From contig SVON01000001.1 in assembly GCA_015066365.1 (NCBI GenBank), positions 124,001 to 188,000 of the forward strand: a stretch of 64,000 nt of DNA, written 5' to 3'. Under the pieces are notes generated by a model. That model saw nothing but the letters and a program-made list of their open reading frames with translations, was not told the origin of the DNA and searched no databases. Made by a program: the position numbers and the translations under genes. Positions within the stretch are counted from its first letter, which is position 1. Every line of letters starts with the position of its first letter. Positions 28,863-39,380 of this stretch are shown here, in pieces. The stretch comes from Oscillospiraceae bacterium (lineage in GTDB: Bacteria > Bacillota > Clostridia > Oscillospirales > Acutalibacteraceae).

Positions 28863-29465
28863 TTACTTATACCGTAGTCCGGACCATAAGAACACAATAA
28901 TCTGAGCCGGGATACCAATCACAAAGACCATCCAAAATCCGTAATCGAAAAACACCAGTGAAGAAAGAAAAATGCAAGATAACGTAGACCAAATCAAAAC
29001 AGAAATAATCGTAAAATTAAAACGACGATTCCCCCAGATGCTGTTAAACACCAAAAGCACAACCATTGTCAACGGAACCGCATAAGCAAAAGCCAACCAT
29101 AGGCTTTTCCGGGCATCCGGTAGCGCTATGTCCGTGCTGGTATATATGATCGCCGCAATCAACCATACTGACACACAAGCCATTACCGTAATCAGGAGAT
29201 GGTTGCGTTTTTGGCGCCTGGTATACTCTCGTTTGATATCTGTCTCCACCGGATGATCCGGGCGAAGCAGATAATCCACCGTTACCGAAAAGCGCTCAGC
29301 AATCATTTTCAGTGTCCCAACGTCCGGAACAGACTCTCCCCGTTCCCATTTTGAAATTGCTTTGTCAGAATAGTTTAACTCTTCTGCCAATTCCATCTGT
29401 GTCATTCCGGCTTCACGGCGCAATTTGCCGATGTTTCCGGCAATAATTAGTTTCAAATCTTCCAT
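28863..29465 (-). CDS. XRE-family regulator with a C-terminal membrane domain
   Basis: A 200-residue protein. Residues 6-62 form an XRE helix-turn-helix (GNIGKLRREAGMTQMELAEEL, SDKAISKWERGESVPDVGTL). After a basic linker there are four predicted membrane helices (about 90-110, 125-145, 152-172 and 177-196). Such membrane-bound XRE proteins are common in Clostridia and have unknown signals. ATG 29465 has GAGGTC upstream. A TATAAT (29506-29511, minus strand) with TTGCAA about 17-19 bases upstream is its likely promoter. It is divergent from degV. Confidence 0.82.
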   Translation of the reverse strand: MEDLKLIIAGNIGKLRREAGMTQMELAEELNYSDKAISKWERGESVPDVGTLKMIAERFSVTVDYLLRPDHPVETDIKREYTRRQKRNHLLITVMACVSVWLIAAIIYTSTDIALPDARKSLWLAFAYAVPLTMVVLLVFNSIWGNRRFNFTIISVLIWSTLSCIFLSSLVFFDYGFWMVFVIGIPAQIIVFLWSGLRYK

Positions 29466-29491
29466 AGGTGACCTCACAGTCTAAGTATCGT

Positions 29492-29601
29492 CTCTCTACT
29501 GCAACCCATTATAACACACGTCAAATGTCTTTGCAACCCCTTATTTACAGGCTTTAAGGGCACTCTACTGGCAGTAGAATATCCTAATTGGCGCTCTACT
29601 G
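29492..29601. repeat. Three copies of CTCTACTG in the XRE-degV intergenic region
   Basis: CTCTACTG occurs at 29492-29499, 29563-29570 and 29594-29601, all on the plus strand. The middle copy is part of the palindrome CTACTG-g-CAGTAG (29565-29577). This could be the operator set for the XRE regulator encoded beside it. Beyond this and the likely XRE promoter, nothing else is seen in 29478-29690. Confidence 0.5.
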
Positions 29602-29705
29602 CCCTAACGAACACCATAGAGAAGAAAAGATCTATTGTAGGGTGACTATTTTGAATAGAAACAATATACTAATTGCGTAGCTATATTGCCGAAAGGAAGA
29701 TGATT

Positions 29706-30593
29706 ATGAATCCGTTTGTTTTAAGTTGCTGTTCTGTGGTGGATTTGTCCACGAAAGTATTAGAAGAGCGGAATATCGAAATGGCACCGTTCCATTTCAA
29801 CATGAACGGTACCGAGTATCTGGACGATATGGGAAAAACCCTCTCTTCGGAAGAGTTTTACCAGGCGATGGTCGACGGGGCTGAAGTGAGCACCTCTCAG
29901 GTGAACATGGAGGAGTACATCCACTATTTCGAGAAATTCCTTGCTGAAGGCAAAGACGTGTTGCACATCACCCTTTCCAGCGGACTATCCGGCTCTTATA
30001 ACTCTGCCCGCATCGCCGCCGAAGACCTGCGTGAAAAGTATCCGGAACGCAAGCTGTATTTGGTCGACTCTCTGGCTGCCTCTGCCGGTGGCGGATTGCT
30101 GATGGATACTCTCGCCGACCGTCGGGATGCCGGTGACGACATTGATACGCTGTATCGCTGGGCAGAGGATAATAAACTGCGCCTTCATCACTGGTTTACC
30201 GCCAGCGACCTGACTTGGTTCGTAAAGGGTGGCCGAATCACCAAAGCGGCCGGTTGGTTTGGCACGGTGCTGAAAATCTGTCCCGTGCTGAATGTAGACA
30301 ATCAGGGGCGGCTTATCCCCCGCTTCAAGATTCGCGGCAAGCAGAAATCGCTGAAAGAATTGGTCCTGCAGATGGTCGAGCACGCAGAGGGTGGTAAATC
30401 CTATGCCGGTAAGTGCTTTATTTCTAACTCCGCTTGCAAGGAGGATGCTCGTTACGTGGCAGACGAAGTTGAAAAAAACTTCCCGCAGCTGAATGGTTCG
30501 GTACAGATCTATAACATCGGTCCCACCATCGGTTGTCATACCGGCCCCGGCACGGTGGCTCTGTTCTTCTGGGGCGATCCCCGTACGGAGTAA
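29706..30593 (+). CDS. DegV family fatty-acid-binding protein
   Basis: A 295-residue DegV protein; such proteins (FakB group) bind a fatty acid so that FakA kinase can phosphorylate it for phospholipid synthesis. Features: SCCSVVDLST near the N-terminus, the STSQVNMEEY region near 63, LSSGLSGSYNSAR near 91 and a C-terminal hydrophobic pocket region with GPTIGCHTGPGTVALFF near 280. ATG 29706 lies seven bases after AAAGGAAG; an ATG two codons earlier is too close. No fakA is adjacent. Confidence 0.9.
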   Translation: MNPFVLSCCSVVDLSTKVLEERNIEMAPFHFNMNGTEYLDDMGKTLSSEEFYQAMVDGAEVSTSQVNMEEYIHYFEKFLAEGKDVLHITLSSGLSGSYNSARIAAEDLREKYPERKLYLVDSLAASAGGGLLMDTLADRRDAGDDIDTLYRWAEDNKLRLHHWFTASDLTWFVKGGRITKAAGWFGTVLKICPVLNVDNQGRLIPRFKIRGKQKSLKELVLQMVEHAEGGKSYAGKCFISNSACKEDARYVADEVEKNFPQLNGSVQIYNIGPTIGCHTGPGTVALFFWGDPRTE

Positions 30594-30606
30594 AATGAAT
30601 CAACTT

Positions 30607-30640
30607 AAAAAGCCGAAAATCTTACGATTTTCGGCTTTTT
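30607..30640 (+). terminator. Terminator of degV
   Basis: 15-bp stem AAAAAGCCGAAAATC/GATTTTCGGCTTTTT with a four-base loop and T run. Confidence 0.9.
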
Positions 30641-30712
30641 TGTTTTTTTATGTAGCATTTTACTATTTCTTGTGCTATAATGAAAAAAATCAAAACAAAG
30701 GAGATATACGTT

Positions 30713-31129
30713 ATGAAAAAAATCATCGCAGAATTCAAAGAATTCATCAACCGCGGCAGCGTGGTTGACATGGCTGTTGGTATCATGATCGGCGCTGCTT
30801 TCAAAGCCATCGTCGATGCATTGGTCAACAACCTGATCTCTCCCCTGATTGGTATCATCGTCGGTCAGAATTTCGATTCTCTGTCCTTCACCATCAATGA
30901 TGCTGTGTTCCAGTACGGTGCTTTCATTATGGCCATCCTGAACTTCTTCATCATTGCGGTCGTGCTCTTCGCGCTCATCAAGCTGCTGAATACCCTGCAC
31001 AGCCTGGGCAAGAAGAAAGAGGTAGAAACCCCCGCTGCCCCCACCACCAAAATCTGCCCCTTCTGCAAATCCGAAATTCCTGTTGACGCCGTCCGTTGCG
31101 CTCACTGCACCTCTAACCTGAACGATTAA
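30713..31129 (+). CDS. mscL: Large-conductance mechanosensitive channel MscL with a zinc ribbon
   Basis: A 138-residue homopentameric turgor-release channel. The N-terminal helix is EFKEFINRGSVVDMAVG, followed by TM1 with the pore-lining glycines (GIMIGAAF), a periplasmic-type loop and TM2 (FIMAILNFFIIAVVLFALI). After a short linker the C-terminus has a zinc-ribbon motif CPFCKSEIP-x6-CAHC, which replaces the usual helical bundle. The start ATG has AAAGGAGATATAC upstream. An extended -10 TGCTATAAT (30673-30681) is the likely promoter; the -35 is poor. Confidence 0.95.
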   Translation: MKKIIAEFKEFINRGSVVDMAVGIMIGAAFKAIVDALVNNLISPLIGIIVGQNFDSLSFTINDAVFQYGAFIMAILNFFIIAVVLFALIKLLNTLHSLGKKKEVETPAAPTTKICPFCKSEIPVDAVRCAHCTSNLND

Positions 31130-31140
31130 TTCACCCTAAC

Positions 31141-31175
31141 AAAAAGGCCGTCTGGTAGAACCAGACGGCCTTTTT
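31141..31175. terminator. Bidirectional terminator of mscL and the sipL-like gene
   Basis: Perfect 15-bp stem AAAAAGGCCGTCTGG/CCAGACGGCCTTTTT, five-base loop, between convergent genes. Confidence 0.93.
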
Positions 31176-31177
31176 AT

Positions 31178-32701
31178 TTATACCAGAGGCACAAGCAACA
31201 CGCAGGGATTAACTACCACGTCCCCCGTTAACTCGTTTTCTTGGCAAAGCAGCTGAGGCGACGTGTGACAATCTCGTGCAATATCCCACAAACTTTCTCC
31301 AGGATGAGCATAATAGAGCAACGCGCTGGTTTTGGTGGATGGATAGGCCTGGTCGGTACACAGCCGAAGAGCGCAGACCTGGGACACTTTATCCAATTGG
31401 TAATGACACAACCAGACCGCTAAGCCAACCTGCAATTCTATTTTGCCATCCACCACACGATAGTGCAAATCCGACACGTGCACTTTCACTTTGGATTCAT
31501 TTCCGACACCGGGAAATTCCAGCCGATACTCCTCCCCTTTTTCGAAATAGAGTATTTCACCCTCGCGGTTTCGCCCCAAAACCGACAGCATCAGCGTACC
31601 GCTAATCGTTACCAAGTGATTCTCCATCACAGACATCGTATTCTGCGGAACAACACAAACGTCAAGGATTTCGCGGCACTCAGCGTCGGGAATGTCCAAC
31701 AACACAGGAAGTACAGCTTGCTCTGTTTGACAATCGCAAAACGTTTTTCTCTCCACTTCTTCATACTTCTGTTCAATGGGATACTGTGTATGATAGGCTT
31801 CCCGAAGCAACGACGTTTCGCCTACCTCGTATAATTGCAACTGAAGCATCAGCTTCACCGTGACCTCCAGTAAGGTGTTTGAACCATCCGGGCCTACGCT
31901 GCAACGCTCCATATCCGATAACACCAGTACGTCGCCACAGCAAAGAGAACCCTCATGAGCTCCGATCACATCAACGATCTGACTGAAAGGAAGTTCGAAA
32001 TCCAAGCACTGAGTTGTACCCTCCTGCTGGTCATCGGTATAAAGCTGATGTATTTTTACCACCCCACGGGCTATCACCTTACCGTTGAGCACCTTCCATT
32101 CTTTTACCAACGCTGTACAAGTACCGCCCAACAGCATTTCAGCCGCCGGAAGAGACTGCGGAAACTCCAAGACCTCGCTTAACGTCATTATCTTTTCTGC
32201 AGAGCCCAGCAACCTGGACGTTTTTATGCAGTCACAACGGGTGTACAACCCTTCGTTATCCACTGGAACCGCTATCTGCGACTGTACGTTACCATAGGCT
32301 TGTGCGGATACCTGCACAGCACCGTGTACCTCTAACCGTCGCGCATTGGTAGCACGGCAATTAACGTATTTTGTAGTCAGATCATAGAAAACCGGCGACG
32401 AATCGCACGCCTCACAACCATGCAATGCACAGGAATACGGAACAGAAAATTCCACAGAATGCACGTGACAACGTCCCTCGTCCAGATAAATAACCCTTAG
32501 ATTGACGACGCCATCCAACAATAGCTTATCAGCGCTAAACTGACGGCTCTGCAAGCGGGGTTCGGCCCAGCATTTCAGAACCACCGCCATATCCGGGCAG
32601 TACTCCGGTAGCGTGTACTCCCCGTTAAAGCCACACTCCTCCATCCCATCCAACAGACACCGAGAATGCTCAACCGATTCAAAATTCAGCAAAGATTCCA
32701 T
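31178..32701 (-). CDS. DUF3794 (SPOCS) and LysM protein, SipL-like spore coat factor
   Basis: A 507-residue protein. It has repeated SPOCS/DUF3794 regions (segments such as LPEYCPDMAVVLKCWAEP near 38, then repeats near 180-260 and 330-450) and a C-terminal LysM domain (YYAHPGESLWDIARDC to NPCVLLVPLV, about 460-507). In Clostridioides difficile SipL binds SpoIVA through its LysM domain and is needed for coat localisation. This architecture and length match. ATG 32701 has AAGGAGTG six bases upstream. A sigma-E-like promoter lies before it, which fits mother-cell expression. Confidence 0.85.
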   Translation of the reverse strand: MESLLNFESVEHSRCLLDGMEECGFNGEYTLPEYCPDMAVVLKCWAEPRLQSRQFSADKLLLDGVVNLRVIYLDEGRCHVHSVEFSVPYSCALHGCEACDSSPVFYDLTTKYVNCRATNARRLEVHGAVQVSAQAYGNVQSQIAVPVDNEGLYTRCDCIKTSRLLGSAEKIMTLSEVLEFPQSLPAAEMLLGGTCTALVKEWKVLNGKVIARGVVKIHQLYTDDQQEGTTQCLDFELPFSQIVDVIGAHEGSLCCGDVLVLSDMERCSVGPDGSNTLLEVTVKLMLQLQLYEVGETSLLREAYHTQYPIEQKYEEVERKTFCDCQTEQAVLPVLLDIPDAECREILDVCVVPQNTMSVMENHLVTISGTLMLSVLGRNREGEILYFEKGEEYRLEFPGVGNESKVKVHVSDLHYRVVDGKIELQVGLAVWLCHYQLDKVSQVCALRLCTDQAYPSTKTSALLYYAHPGESLWDIARDCHTSPQLLCQENELTGDVVVNPCVLLVPLV

Positions 32702-32727
32702 ACGCTCACTCCTTTTCATTTACTTTA

Positions 32728-32756
32728 TGATTATGCAATAAACACAGCAAGTATGT
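32728..32756 (-). promoter_or_regulatory. Possible sigma-E-type promoter of the sipL-like gene
   Basis: ACATACT (32750-32756), a 14-base spacer and CATAATCA (32728-32735) on the minus strand. This partly matches the mother-cell sigma-E consensus (xMATATT-14-CATACANT). No good sigma-A pair is nearby. Confidence 0.4.
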
Positions 32757-32764
32757 TAAAAGAG

Positions 32765-32798
32765 AAAAACGGTGTGGACAAAAGTCCACACCGTTTTT
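32765..32798 (-). terminator. Terminator of the feo operon
   Basis: 15-bp stem AAAAACGGTGTGGAC/GTCCACACCGTTTTT with an AAAA loop, three bases after the FeoB-associated gene stop. Confidence 0.88.
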
Positions 32799-32800
32799 AA

Positions 32801-32953
32801 TCAGGGCTTTTTGCCTCCGCACTGACCGGAACAGCAACCGCTGTCCGGACAGCCAATGCACTTTTTACCGCTCTTTCTGGATTTTCTCACCGCCCAAGCA
32901 GCGGAGCCAAAAATTAAAAGCAGAACAATGATTAATAGAATATCTTGAGCCAT
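32801..32953 (-). CDS. FeoB-associated Cys-rich membrane protein
   Basis: A 50-residue protein not included in common gene calls because of its size. It has one N-terminal membrane helix (AQDILLIIVLLLIFGSAAWAV), a basic stretch and a Cys-rich tail with CIGCPDSGCCSGQCGG. This matches the short proteins found beside feoB in Firmicutes, which are thought to help ferrous iron transport. ATG at 32953 lies nine bases after the feoB stop (GGTGACG upstream). Position and Cys pattern make the call firm; the mechanism is unknown. Confidence 0.88.
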   Translation of the reverse strand: MAQDILLIIVLLLIFGSAAWAVRKSRKSGKKCIGCPDSGCCSGQCGGKKP

Positions 32954-32962
32954 AACGTCACC

Positions 32963-34981
32963 TTATTTCTTTGCTGTTTTCATACGAGCTTTGTGTCCGG
33001 CGCGAAGACAAAGGAATACGACCAACGCCGCCAACGCCAAAACCACAATAAGACCGGGAATAAAGCCGGCTCCCATATGGCCGGTTGTGATCAACGTACC
33101 GATCTGATACACCAAAAAAGCCACCGTATAACCCACCCCCATCTGCATAGCAACGCCACTCCAAAACCATTTACGGCTAGAGATTTCAGCGTGCATCGCA
33201 CCGATGGCAGCAAAGCAAGGCGGGGTAAACAGATTGAACATCAGATAAGCGAGCGCCGCGACAGAAGTCAGGCCCACCATCGCGGTGGAAACTTCGTTGC
33301 CGCTAGATACCATCTCCAGATCGTCGTTGACCATAAAGCCATAGCACACAGCCAGGGTGCCCACCACGTTCTCTTTGGCGATAAAGCCGGTGATGGCCGC
33401 GGCGGCCAACTCCCAAGCGGCAATACCCACGATGGGCACCAACAGATAGGAAACCGGGCCGGCAATGCTGGCCAGAATGGAGGTCTTCTCCGCGCCCTCA
33501 GCCACGGCAGTAAAATTCCAGTTGAAATGCTGCATAATGTGCACCATTGCGTTGCACAGCAGAATGATGGTACCAGCCTTAACAATGTATGCCCAACCTC
33601 GGGACAGCATGGACAAACAGGCGCGCTTCAGGCTGGGCGCCTTATACTCCGGCATCTCCATAATAAAATAGGATCTGCGAGCCTTATTGCCAGTAATCAC
33701 ATTAATCAAAAAAGCACTCACGAAGATCAGCACAATACCAATAAAATACATCAGGGTACCCACCCAGGAAGCATCCGGGAAGAAAGCACCGGCAAACAGA
33801 GCAATTACCGGCAGCTTTGCACCGCAAGGCATAAAGGGGGTCAGCATAGCTGTAGCGTTGCGTTCCCGCTCATTGCGGATAGTGCGACATGCCATAATGC
33901 CGGGGATGGCACAACCGGTACCAACCACCATCGGGATTACCGATTTGCCGGACAGCCCTACCTTTTTGAACAGGGGGTCCAGCACCACGGTAGCGCGGGC
34001 CATATAGCCGCAATCCTCCAGCAGGGCCAATAGGAAGTACATCACCATCACCAACGGCAAGAAGCCTACAACGGCTCTGAAGCCACCAATAACGCCCTCA
34101 ACCAATAGAGCCGTCAAGAAGGGGTTAGCGTTCTCCAATAGACCAGCTACCCACTCCTTAAACATGTCTATCAGCGTAACCAGACCGGGAATGGTGGTAC
34201 CATTTTCAAACTTATAGCCCTCGGCAATCCAGGGACCCAACCAAGCCTGCGAGATCTGGAACACCAGAAACATAACTCCGGCGAAAATCAGCAGACCCAA
34301 AACCGGATTGGTAATGAAGCGGTCCACCGAATCCTGCCAATTGTGGTCCTTCGTGAGAACCTTGCGTTTCTCCACTTGCTTAACAATGTTCCCCACTAGT
34401 TCAAAGCGGCGACGATCCGCCTTGCGTACGGCCTTTTTATCGGTCACGTCCACGTCACCCTGCCTATACGGGGCGGTCTGACTCTTACTGATTTGCGCCA
34501 CAGCCGTGTTCATCAATACTTCTAAACCATCAGAAGAGGTAGAAACCGTCTCCACCACCGGGCAACCCAACTTTTCAGACAGCGCCTTGACATCGATAAC
34601 CGTTTTTTTCTTCTCGTTAATATCGGCCTTGTTCAGTGCCACCACCATGGGAATACCCAGCTCCAGTAGCTGGGTGGTGAAGAACAGGCTACGGCTCAGA
34701 TTGGTGGCATCCACGATATTCACAATCACGTCCGGATTCTCATTCCTAACGTAGTCGCTGGTGATACTCTCCTCTGAGGTAAAGGGCGACATAGAATAGG
34801 CACCGGGCAAATCCACCGCCAGCAGCGTTTCCTCGCCCTGGAAATAAGCCCGTTTCACCGGGTTTACCTTCGCCTCTACCGTAACACCAGCCCAGTTACC
34901 GACCTTTTCATTCTGGCCGGTCAAGGCGTTGTACATCGTAGTTTTACCACTATTGGGGTTACCTGCCAACGCAATTCTCAT
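32963..34981 (-). CDS. feoB: Ferrous iron transport protein B
   Basis: FeoB imports Fe2+ across the cytoplasmic membrane. The 672 residues start with a GTPase domain (P-loop GNPNSGKTTMYN at 7-18, switch GVTVEAK, DLPGAYSM near 58, NKAD near 119). A helical guanine-dissociation-like segment follows, and then the membrane domain with gate motifs (GFLPLVMVMYFLLALLED; VVGTGCAIPGIMACRTI; PFMPCGAKLPV). It lies 80 bases after feoA; a DtxR-like palindrome sits in that gap. A Cys-rich partner follows. Confidence 0.97.
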   Translation of the reverse strand: MRIALAGNPNSGKTTMYNALTGQNEKVGNWAGVTVEAKVNPVKRAYFQGEETLLAVDLPGAYSMSPFTSEESITSDYVRNENPDVIVNIVDATNLSRSLFFTTQLLELGIPMVVALNKADINEKKKTVIDVKALSEKLGCPVVETVSTSSDGLEVLMNTAVAQISKSQTAPYRQGDVDVTDKKAVRKADRRRFELVGNIVKQVEKRKVLTKDHNWQDSVDRFITNPVLGLLIFAGVMFLVFQISQAWLGPWIAEGYKFENGTTIPGLVTLIDMFKEWVAGLLENANPFLTALLVEGVIGGFRAVVGFLPLVMVMYFLLALLEDCGYMARATVVLDPLFKKVGLSGKSVIPMVVGTGCAIPGIMACRTIRNERERNATAMLTPFMPCGAKLPVIALFAGAFFPDASWVGTLMYFIGIVLIFVSAFLINVITGNKARRSYFIMEMPEYKAPSLKRACLSMLSRGWAYIVKAGTIILLCNAMVHIMQHFNWNFTAVAEGAEKTSILASIAGPVSYLLVPIVGIAAWELAAAAITGFIAKENVVGTLAVCYGFMVNDDLEMVSSGNEVSTAMVGLTSVAALAYLMFNLFTPPCFAAIGAMHAEISSRKWFWSGVAMQMGVGYTVAFLVYQIGTLITTGHMGAGFIPGLIVVLALAALVVFLCLRAGHKARMKTAKK

Positions 34982-35001
34982 AGCAAAACCTCTTTTCTTG
35001 A

Positions 35002-35017
35002 GTTAGCGGCTGCTAAC
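35002..35017. promoter_or_regulatory. DtxR-like palindrome between feoA and feoB
   Basis: GTTAGC-ggct-GCTAAC (AGTTAGC/GCTAACT with flanks). Same arms and spacing as the site at the feoA promoter. It lies 20 bases upstream of the feoB start. No convincing promoter accompanies it. Confidence 0.65.
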
Positions 35018-35061
35018 TGATCGTTTAAATTTTAGCGGCAGTCCCCTACCGCTATGCTTAC

Positions 35062-35274
35062 TTAGATTTGGATCGCCTGGGCCAAAAACCGATCAATGGT
35101 ATAACGGGCATCCTTAATAGAAATCACGTATCCGTTACGGGTGTGAGACACCACCGTGATCGACTCACCGCTGAAGCAACCGAGAGAAAACAGAAAATCA
35201 TCCATCTCTTCATCGTCGGTCTGAATTCCGCTGATCACGTATTCACGACCAACCTCTGCATCCAGCAAATTCAT
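35062..35274 (-). CDS. feoA: Ferrous iron transport protein A
   Basis: FeoA is a 70-residue SH3-like cytosolic protein that supports FeoB. It shows EVGREYVISGIQ, the central SLGCFSGESITVVSHTRNGYV and the conserved C-terminal DARYTIDRFLAQAI. It is first in feoA-feoB-Cys-rich protein, under a consensus promoter with an operator at the transcription start. The site GGTGAGACG precedes the ATG. Confidence 0.93.
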   Translation of the reverse strand: MNLLDAEVGREYVISGIQTDDEEMDDFLFSLGCFSGESITVVSHTRNGYVISIKDARYTIDRFLAQAIQI

Positions 35275-35301
35275 CGTCTCACCCTTTGCGCTACAATATC
35301 A

Positions 35302-35317
35302 GTTAGCCTTTGCTAAC
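35302..35317. promoter_or_regulatory. DtxR-like operator at the feo promoter
   Basis: GTTAGC-cttt-GCTAAC starting seven bases downstream of the feoA -10 box, so it covers the transcription start. The half-site TTAGC resembles the DtxR/IdeR core TTAGG-TTAGSCTAA. Iron repression is likely. Confidence 0.72.
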
Positions 35318-35324
35318 CACATAT

Positions 35325-35352
35325 ATTATACCGTTTTTCCAGCATTTGTCAA
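35325..35352 (-). promoter_or_regulatory. Promoter of feoA-feoB
   Basis: TTGACA (35347-35352) and TATAAT (35325-35330) on the minus strand, both perfect, spacer 16. Confidence 0.88.
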
Positions 35353-35382
35353 GTGATTTTTAAGAAAAATTTGATTATAGAT

Positions 35383-35416
35383 AAAAGAACCGTCGCATCA
35401 CTGCGACGGTTCTTTT
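35383..35416 (-). terminator. Terminator of ligA
   Basis: 15-bp stem AAAAGAACCGTCGCA/TGCGACGGTTCTTTT with a four-base loop, ten bases after the ligA stop. Confidence 0.9.
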
Positions 35417-35426
35417 AATCTTAGAA

Positions 35427-38104
<2,678 letters not shown>

Positions 38105-38155
38105 CCCACACCACCTCATACCATACTACGGCATAAGCTTGGGCTGAGTGCGCTT

Positions 38156-39034
38156 TTATACCGGGACCGTCTCCGCGGCAGGTTCTTCTGTCTTCGGGAG
38201 AATTTCGTTCAGTTTTTTCTTGATTTCGACACCCTCATATTTGAGTTTGTACTGAACGCGACCGGTATATTTCTTTTGACACCTCCGGCAGGAAAACTCA
38301 GCGCAAAAAGCACGACTGCGGAAACGCCAACTTCCCTTGCGCTTCATATTCTGCCCGCAATCCGGACAATTAAAGCAGAGTTCACTCCGCTTTATCAACG
38401 GATCGTCCAAATCCTTGATAATGGTTGATTTGAAAGTAATGCGTTTATAAAACTCGTTGTCCACCGGTAATATCGCAGGAACAAACGTCTCTTTATCGTA
38501 TACCTTTTGCAGGATGGCGGCAGTTAACTTGCTGTCGTCCAAGGCCCGATGGAGAGACATATCGTCCTCCGGGATTTCCAACATCTCGCCTGCACGGGCA
38601 AGCCCTAGCTGCTGGGCGGTATCCACGCCCATTCTCTGCTGCGCATACACCTGAAAATCCATATAATTCTTCAAGAACGGAATTTCCTGCCGGCCATAGA
38701 AATACCGGCAGTTTTCCATCAGCACCAACAGATCGGTGGTGCTCCAGGTCAGCACGGTCGAGGGCTCCTTCCCCATCCATTTGGATAGTTGGCGCATCAT
38801 ACCGGTAAAGGTCGTACCGTCTTCTAACTCCTCAGCGGTAATGTTGGTTAGATCGGTGACGATGGTGGACAGTTTCTTGCTGACCACCGGCTTGATGGCA
38901 GCCCGAAACTCGTCCACTACCCGCATTTGCTCATCCACCTTAACGGCACCCACCTCAATGATCTCATTGAAGTAGCCGTGAGCCTTTTTGGACCAGCTGC
39001 CATTCCATTCCAGATCGATAACGATATAATTCAT
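38156..39034 (-). CDS. DEDDh 3'-5' exonuclease with a C-terminal zinc ribbon (KapD-like)
   Basis: The 292-residue protein starts with a DEDDh exonuclease domain: ExoI VIDLEWNG near residue 5 (D-x-E), ExoII around TDLTNIT to TWSTTDLLVL with the second Asp near 100, and ExoIII HRALDDSKLTA near 162. After residue 215 a four-Cys zinc ribbon follows (CFNCPDCGQN and CRRCQ), then a basic Lys/Glu tail. The KapD/ERI-like family trims RNA or DNA ends; the target is unknown. The start codon overlaps the HIT stop (TAATG). Confidence 0.85.
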   Translation of the reverse strand: MNYIVIDLEWNGSWSKKAHGYFNEIIEVGAVKVDEQMRVVDEFRAAIKPVVSKKLSTIVTDLTNITAEELEDGTTFTGMMRQLSKWMGKEPSTVLTWSTTDLLVLMENCRYFYGRQEIPFLKNYMDFQVYAQQRMGVDTAQQLGLARAGEMLEIPEDDMSLHRALDDSKLTAAILQKVYDKETFVPAILPVDNEFYKRITFKSTIIKDLDDPLIKRSELCFNCPDCGQNMKRKGSWRFRSRAFCAEFSCRRCQKKYTGRVQYKLKYEGVEIKKKLNEILPKTEEPAAETVPV

Positions 39035-39366
39035 TATACCATACCGCCCATCTGCTTACCGCCCAACAGGTGGAAATGCAGATGCTGAACCGACTGACAA
39101 GCCTCAGGACCATTATTGGACACCACACGATAATCGGTGAGACCCAACTCCTGAGCCACCTGCGGAATCACGCTGAAAATGTGAGCCACCACCGCCGCGT
39201 TATCGGCGGTAACGTCACGCACTCCAGCCAAATGAGCCTTGGGGATAAACAACACATGGGTGGGCATCGCCGGAGCGATGTCGTGAAACGCCAGAATCTG
39301 GTCATCCTCATACACTTTGTTGGCGGGGATCTCCCCTGCCACAATTTTACAGAACAAGCAATCCAT
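39034..39366 (-). CDS. HIT-family nucleotide hydrolase
   Basis: A histidine-triad (HINT-type) protein of 110 residues acting on nucleoside phosphoramidates and related AMP-linked compounds. It shows CLFCKIVAGEIPANKVYED at the start and the catalytic triad QHLHFHLLGG near residue 98. Of two adjacent ATG codons, the second (39366) is better spaced from GGAGGG. It overlaps the exonuclease gene by one base and follows alaS closely. Confidence 0.94.
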   Translation of the reverse strand: MDCLFCKIVAGEIPANKVYEDDQILAFHDIAPAMPTHVLFIPKAHLAGVRDVTADNAAVVAHIFSVIPQVAQELGLTDYRVVSNNGPEACQSVQHLHFHLLGGKQMGGMV

Positions 39367-39380
39367 CATGGGCCCTCCGA

